DNA of 6,871 bases from Sulfitobacter sp. (lineage in GTDB: Bacteria > Pseudomonadota > Alphaproteobacteria > Rhodobacterales > Rhodobacteraceae), in assembly GCA_024636405.1 (NCBI GenBank), contig JAGXHC010000033.1, positions 1-6,871 of the forward strand, read 5' to 3'. The translations under genes and the position numbers were made by a program. The notes beneath the pieces are model-generated. The model was not told the origin of the DNA. It did not search any database and worked only from the letters and a program-made list of their open reading frames with translations. This document shows, piece after piece, positions 5,853-6,871 of this stretch (within the stretch, counting starts at the first letter, position 1; each line of letters opens with the position of its first letter).

Positions 5853-6871
5853 ATGAACGACGATCCAGACGCGATCCTGATCGGGGCGGGCCACAACAGC
5901 CTTGCCTGCGCCTGTCATCTGGCTGCGCGCGGCTGGAAGGTTGCCGTCTATGAGCAGGCGGAAAAGCCGGGCGGCGCAGTAAAGACCGGGGAATACACCC
6001 TTCCCGGTTTCCGCCATGATTGGGCTGCGATGAACCTGTCGATGTTTGCCGGATCGGCCTTTCACGGCGAACATGGCAAAGAGCTTGCAGAGCACGGATT
6101 GGAATTTGTACCGACGCAAAAACCTTTTGCCAGCCTTTATCCTGATGAAAAGTGGCTGGGCATTACCACTGACAAGGCGCAGAATTTGGCGCGCATCCGC
6201 GCCCTGAGTGACACGGATGCACAGGCTTGGGATGATCTGACGCAGGCATTCCCAGCCCAGGCCGAGGTGATATTTGGCCTGCTGGGCAGTCCCATGAACG
6301 TCCGTGCAATTGCTGCGCTTGGCTGGAAGACATGGCGCAAGATGGGTGCCGGAGGATCGCTTGATCTGGCGCGGTTTCTTGCGTCTTCGCCCCGTGAATG
6401 GCTGGACGAGACCTTTGAAGATCCGCATGTGAAGGCCACATTGGCCGCGTGGGGCATGCATTTGGATTTCGCGCCTGACATTGCGGGCGGCGCCTTGTTT
6501 CCATATCTCGAAGCAATGAACGGCCAGGCGCATGGTATGGTGCTGGGCAAAGGCGGCGCCGATACGATTGTCAAAGCGATGGTCAGCATGATCGAAGCGC
6601 GCGGCGGTGCGATGCATTGCAATGCGACGGTGACAGGCATCGAACAAGCTGCCGGTCGCGCGACGGGCATAACGTTGTGTGACGGGCGCTTTATCGGCGC
6701 GAAAAAGGCGGTGATCGCCAATGTGACGCCTGCGGCGCTGTTGCGGTTGACGGGTGGCAGCGGTGACTCCCGCCACGATACTGCGATGCGGACATTTCAG
6801 CACGCACCCGGCACCATGATGATCCATCTGGCGCTGGACGCGCTTCCAGATTGGCGCCAGCCTGCGTTGAA
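5853..6871 (+). CDS. FAD-dependent oxidoreductase, phytoene dehydrogenase-like (3' end lies outside the window)
   Basis: The first 339 codons of a second COG1233-type flavoprotein are open to the window end. The N-terminus carries the FAD-binding Rossmann motif ILIGAGHNSLACACHLA (Gly11-x-Gly13), followed by Glu34 and the KPGG turn (38-41). The GKGGA segment at 232-236 matches the KGGSG region of the minus-strand flavoprotein. The two proteins align over their N-termini: both share a PGF-x-HD stretch and a HGLEF stretch at similar spacing, but they are clearly diverged. No signal peptide or membrane span is visible. By comparison with its relative, about 180 residues including the C-terminal FAD-closing motif should lie past the window end. 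It is transcribed divergently from the hydrolase operon with overlapping candidate promoters, suggesting shared control and a role in the same pathway (inferred). Its substrate is unknown. A long open frame on the opposite strand is considered a shadow. Confidence 0.9.
   Translation, partial: MNDDPDAILIGAGHNSLACACHLAARGWKVAVYEQAEKPGGAVKTGEYTLPGFRHDWAAMNLSMFAGSAFHGEHGKELAEHGLEFVPTQKPFASLYPDEKWLGITTDKAQNLARIRALSDTDAQAWDDLTQAFPAQAEVIFGLLGSPMNVRAIAALGWKTWRKMGAGGSLDLARFLASSPREWLDETFEDPHVKATLAAWGMHLDFAPDIAGGALFPYLEAMNGQAHGMVLGKGGADTIVKAMVSMIEARGGAMHCNATVTGIEQAAGRATGITLCDGRFIGAKKAVIANVTPAALLRLTGGSGDSRHDTAMRTFQHAPGTMMIHLALDALPDWRQPAL

Noticed and set aside
5796..6827. A 343-codon open frame on the minus strand opposite the second flavoprotein gene.
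   Set aside because: It is antisense to a frame with a clear FAD-binding motif and a strong ribosome binding site. Its protein is rich in Arg, His, Cys and Ala with no recognisable domain, as expected for a shadow frame in GC-rich DNA.

Overview
The window looks like a chromosomal stretch of an alphaproteobacterium, most likely of the Rhodobacteraceae (Roseobacter group). This is inferred from the GC-rich third codon positions, the compact gene packing and the character of the proteins; no marker gene is present to confirm it. It is almost fully coding and holds six protein genes. The genes at both ends are cut by the window edge. I see no RNA genes, mobile elements, CRISPR arrays or factor-independent terminators.

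Five genes form one tightly packed minus-strand operon. In transcription order they are: a metal-dependent cyclase/isatin-hydrolase-family amidohydrolase (5738-4947), an FAD-dependent phytoene-dehydrogenase-like oxidoreductase (4942-3383), a MarR-family regulator (3386-2904), the large TPP/iron-sulfur subunit of an indolepyruvate:ferredoxin oxidoreductase-type enzyme (IorA, 2894-744), and its partner IorB (747 to beyond position 1). The junctions are a 4-nt gap, a 4-nt ATGA overlap, a 9-nt gap and a 4-nt GTGA overlap. Each downstream gene has its own Shine-Dalgarno-like sequence inside the end of the gene before it, so one mRNA with coupled translation is very likely.

A sixth gene, a second phytoene-dehydrogenase-like flavoprotein, runs divergently on the plus strand from 5853 to the window end. 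The 114 bp between the two start codons (5739-5852) hold two interleaved candidate sigma70-type promoters on opposite strands and two short inverted repeats. This is a plausible control point for the MarR protein.

Taken together, the genes suggest an aromatic, probably indolic, catabolic cassette. IorAB would turn an arylpyruvate such as indolepyruvate into the arylacetyl-CoA. The hydrolase would open a lactam ring such as isatin to isatinate. The two flavoproteins would do the oxidation steps between, and MarR would sense an aromatic effector. The individual family assignments are strong. The joint pathway and its real substrate are inference, and this combination is the part of the window most likely to be undescribed.
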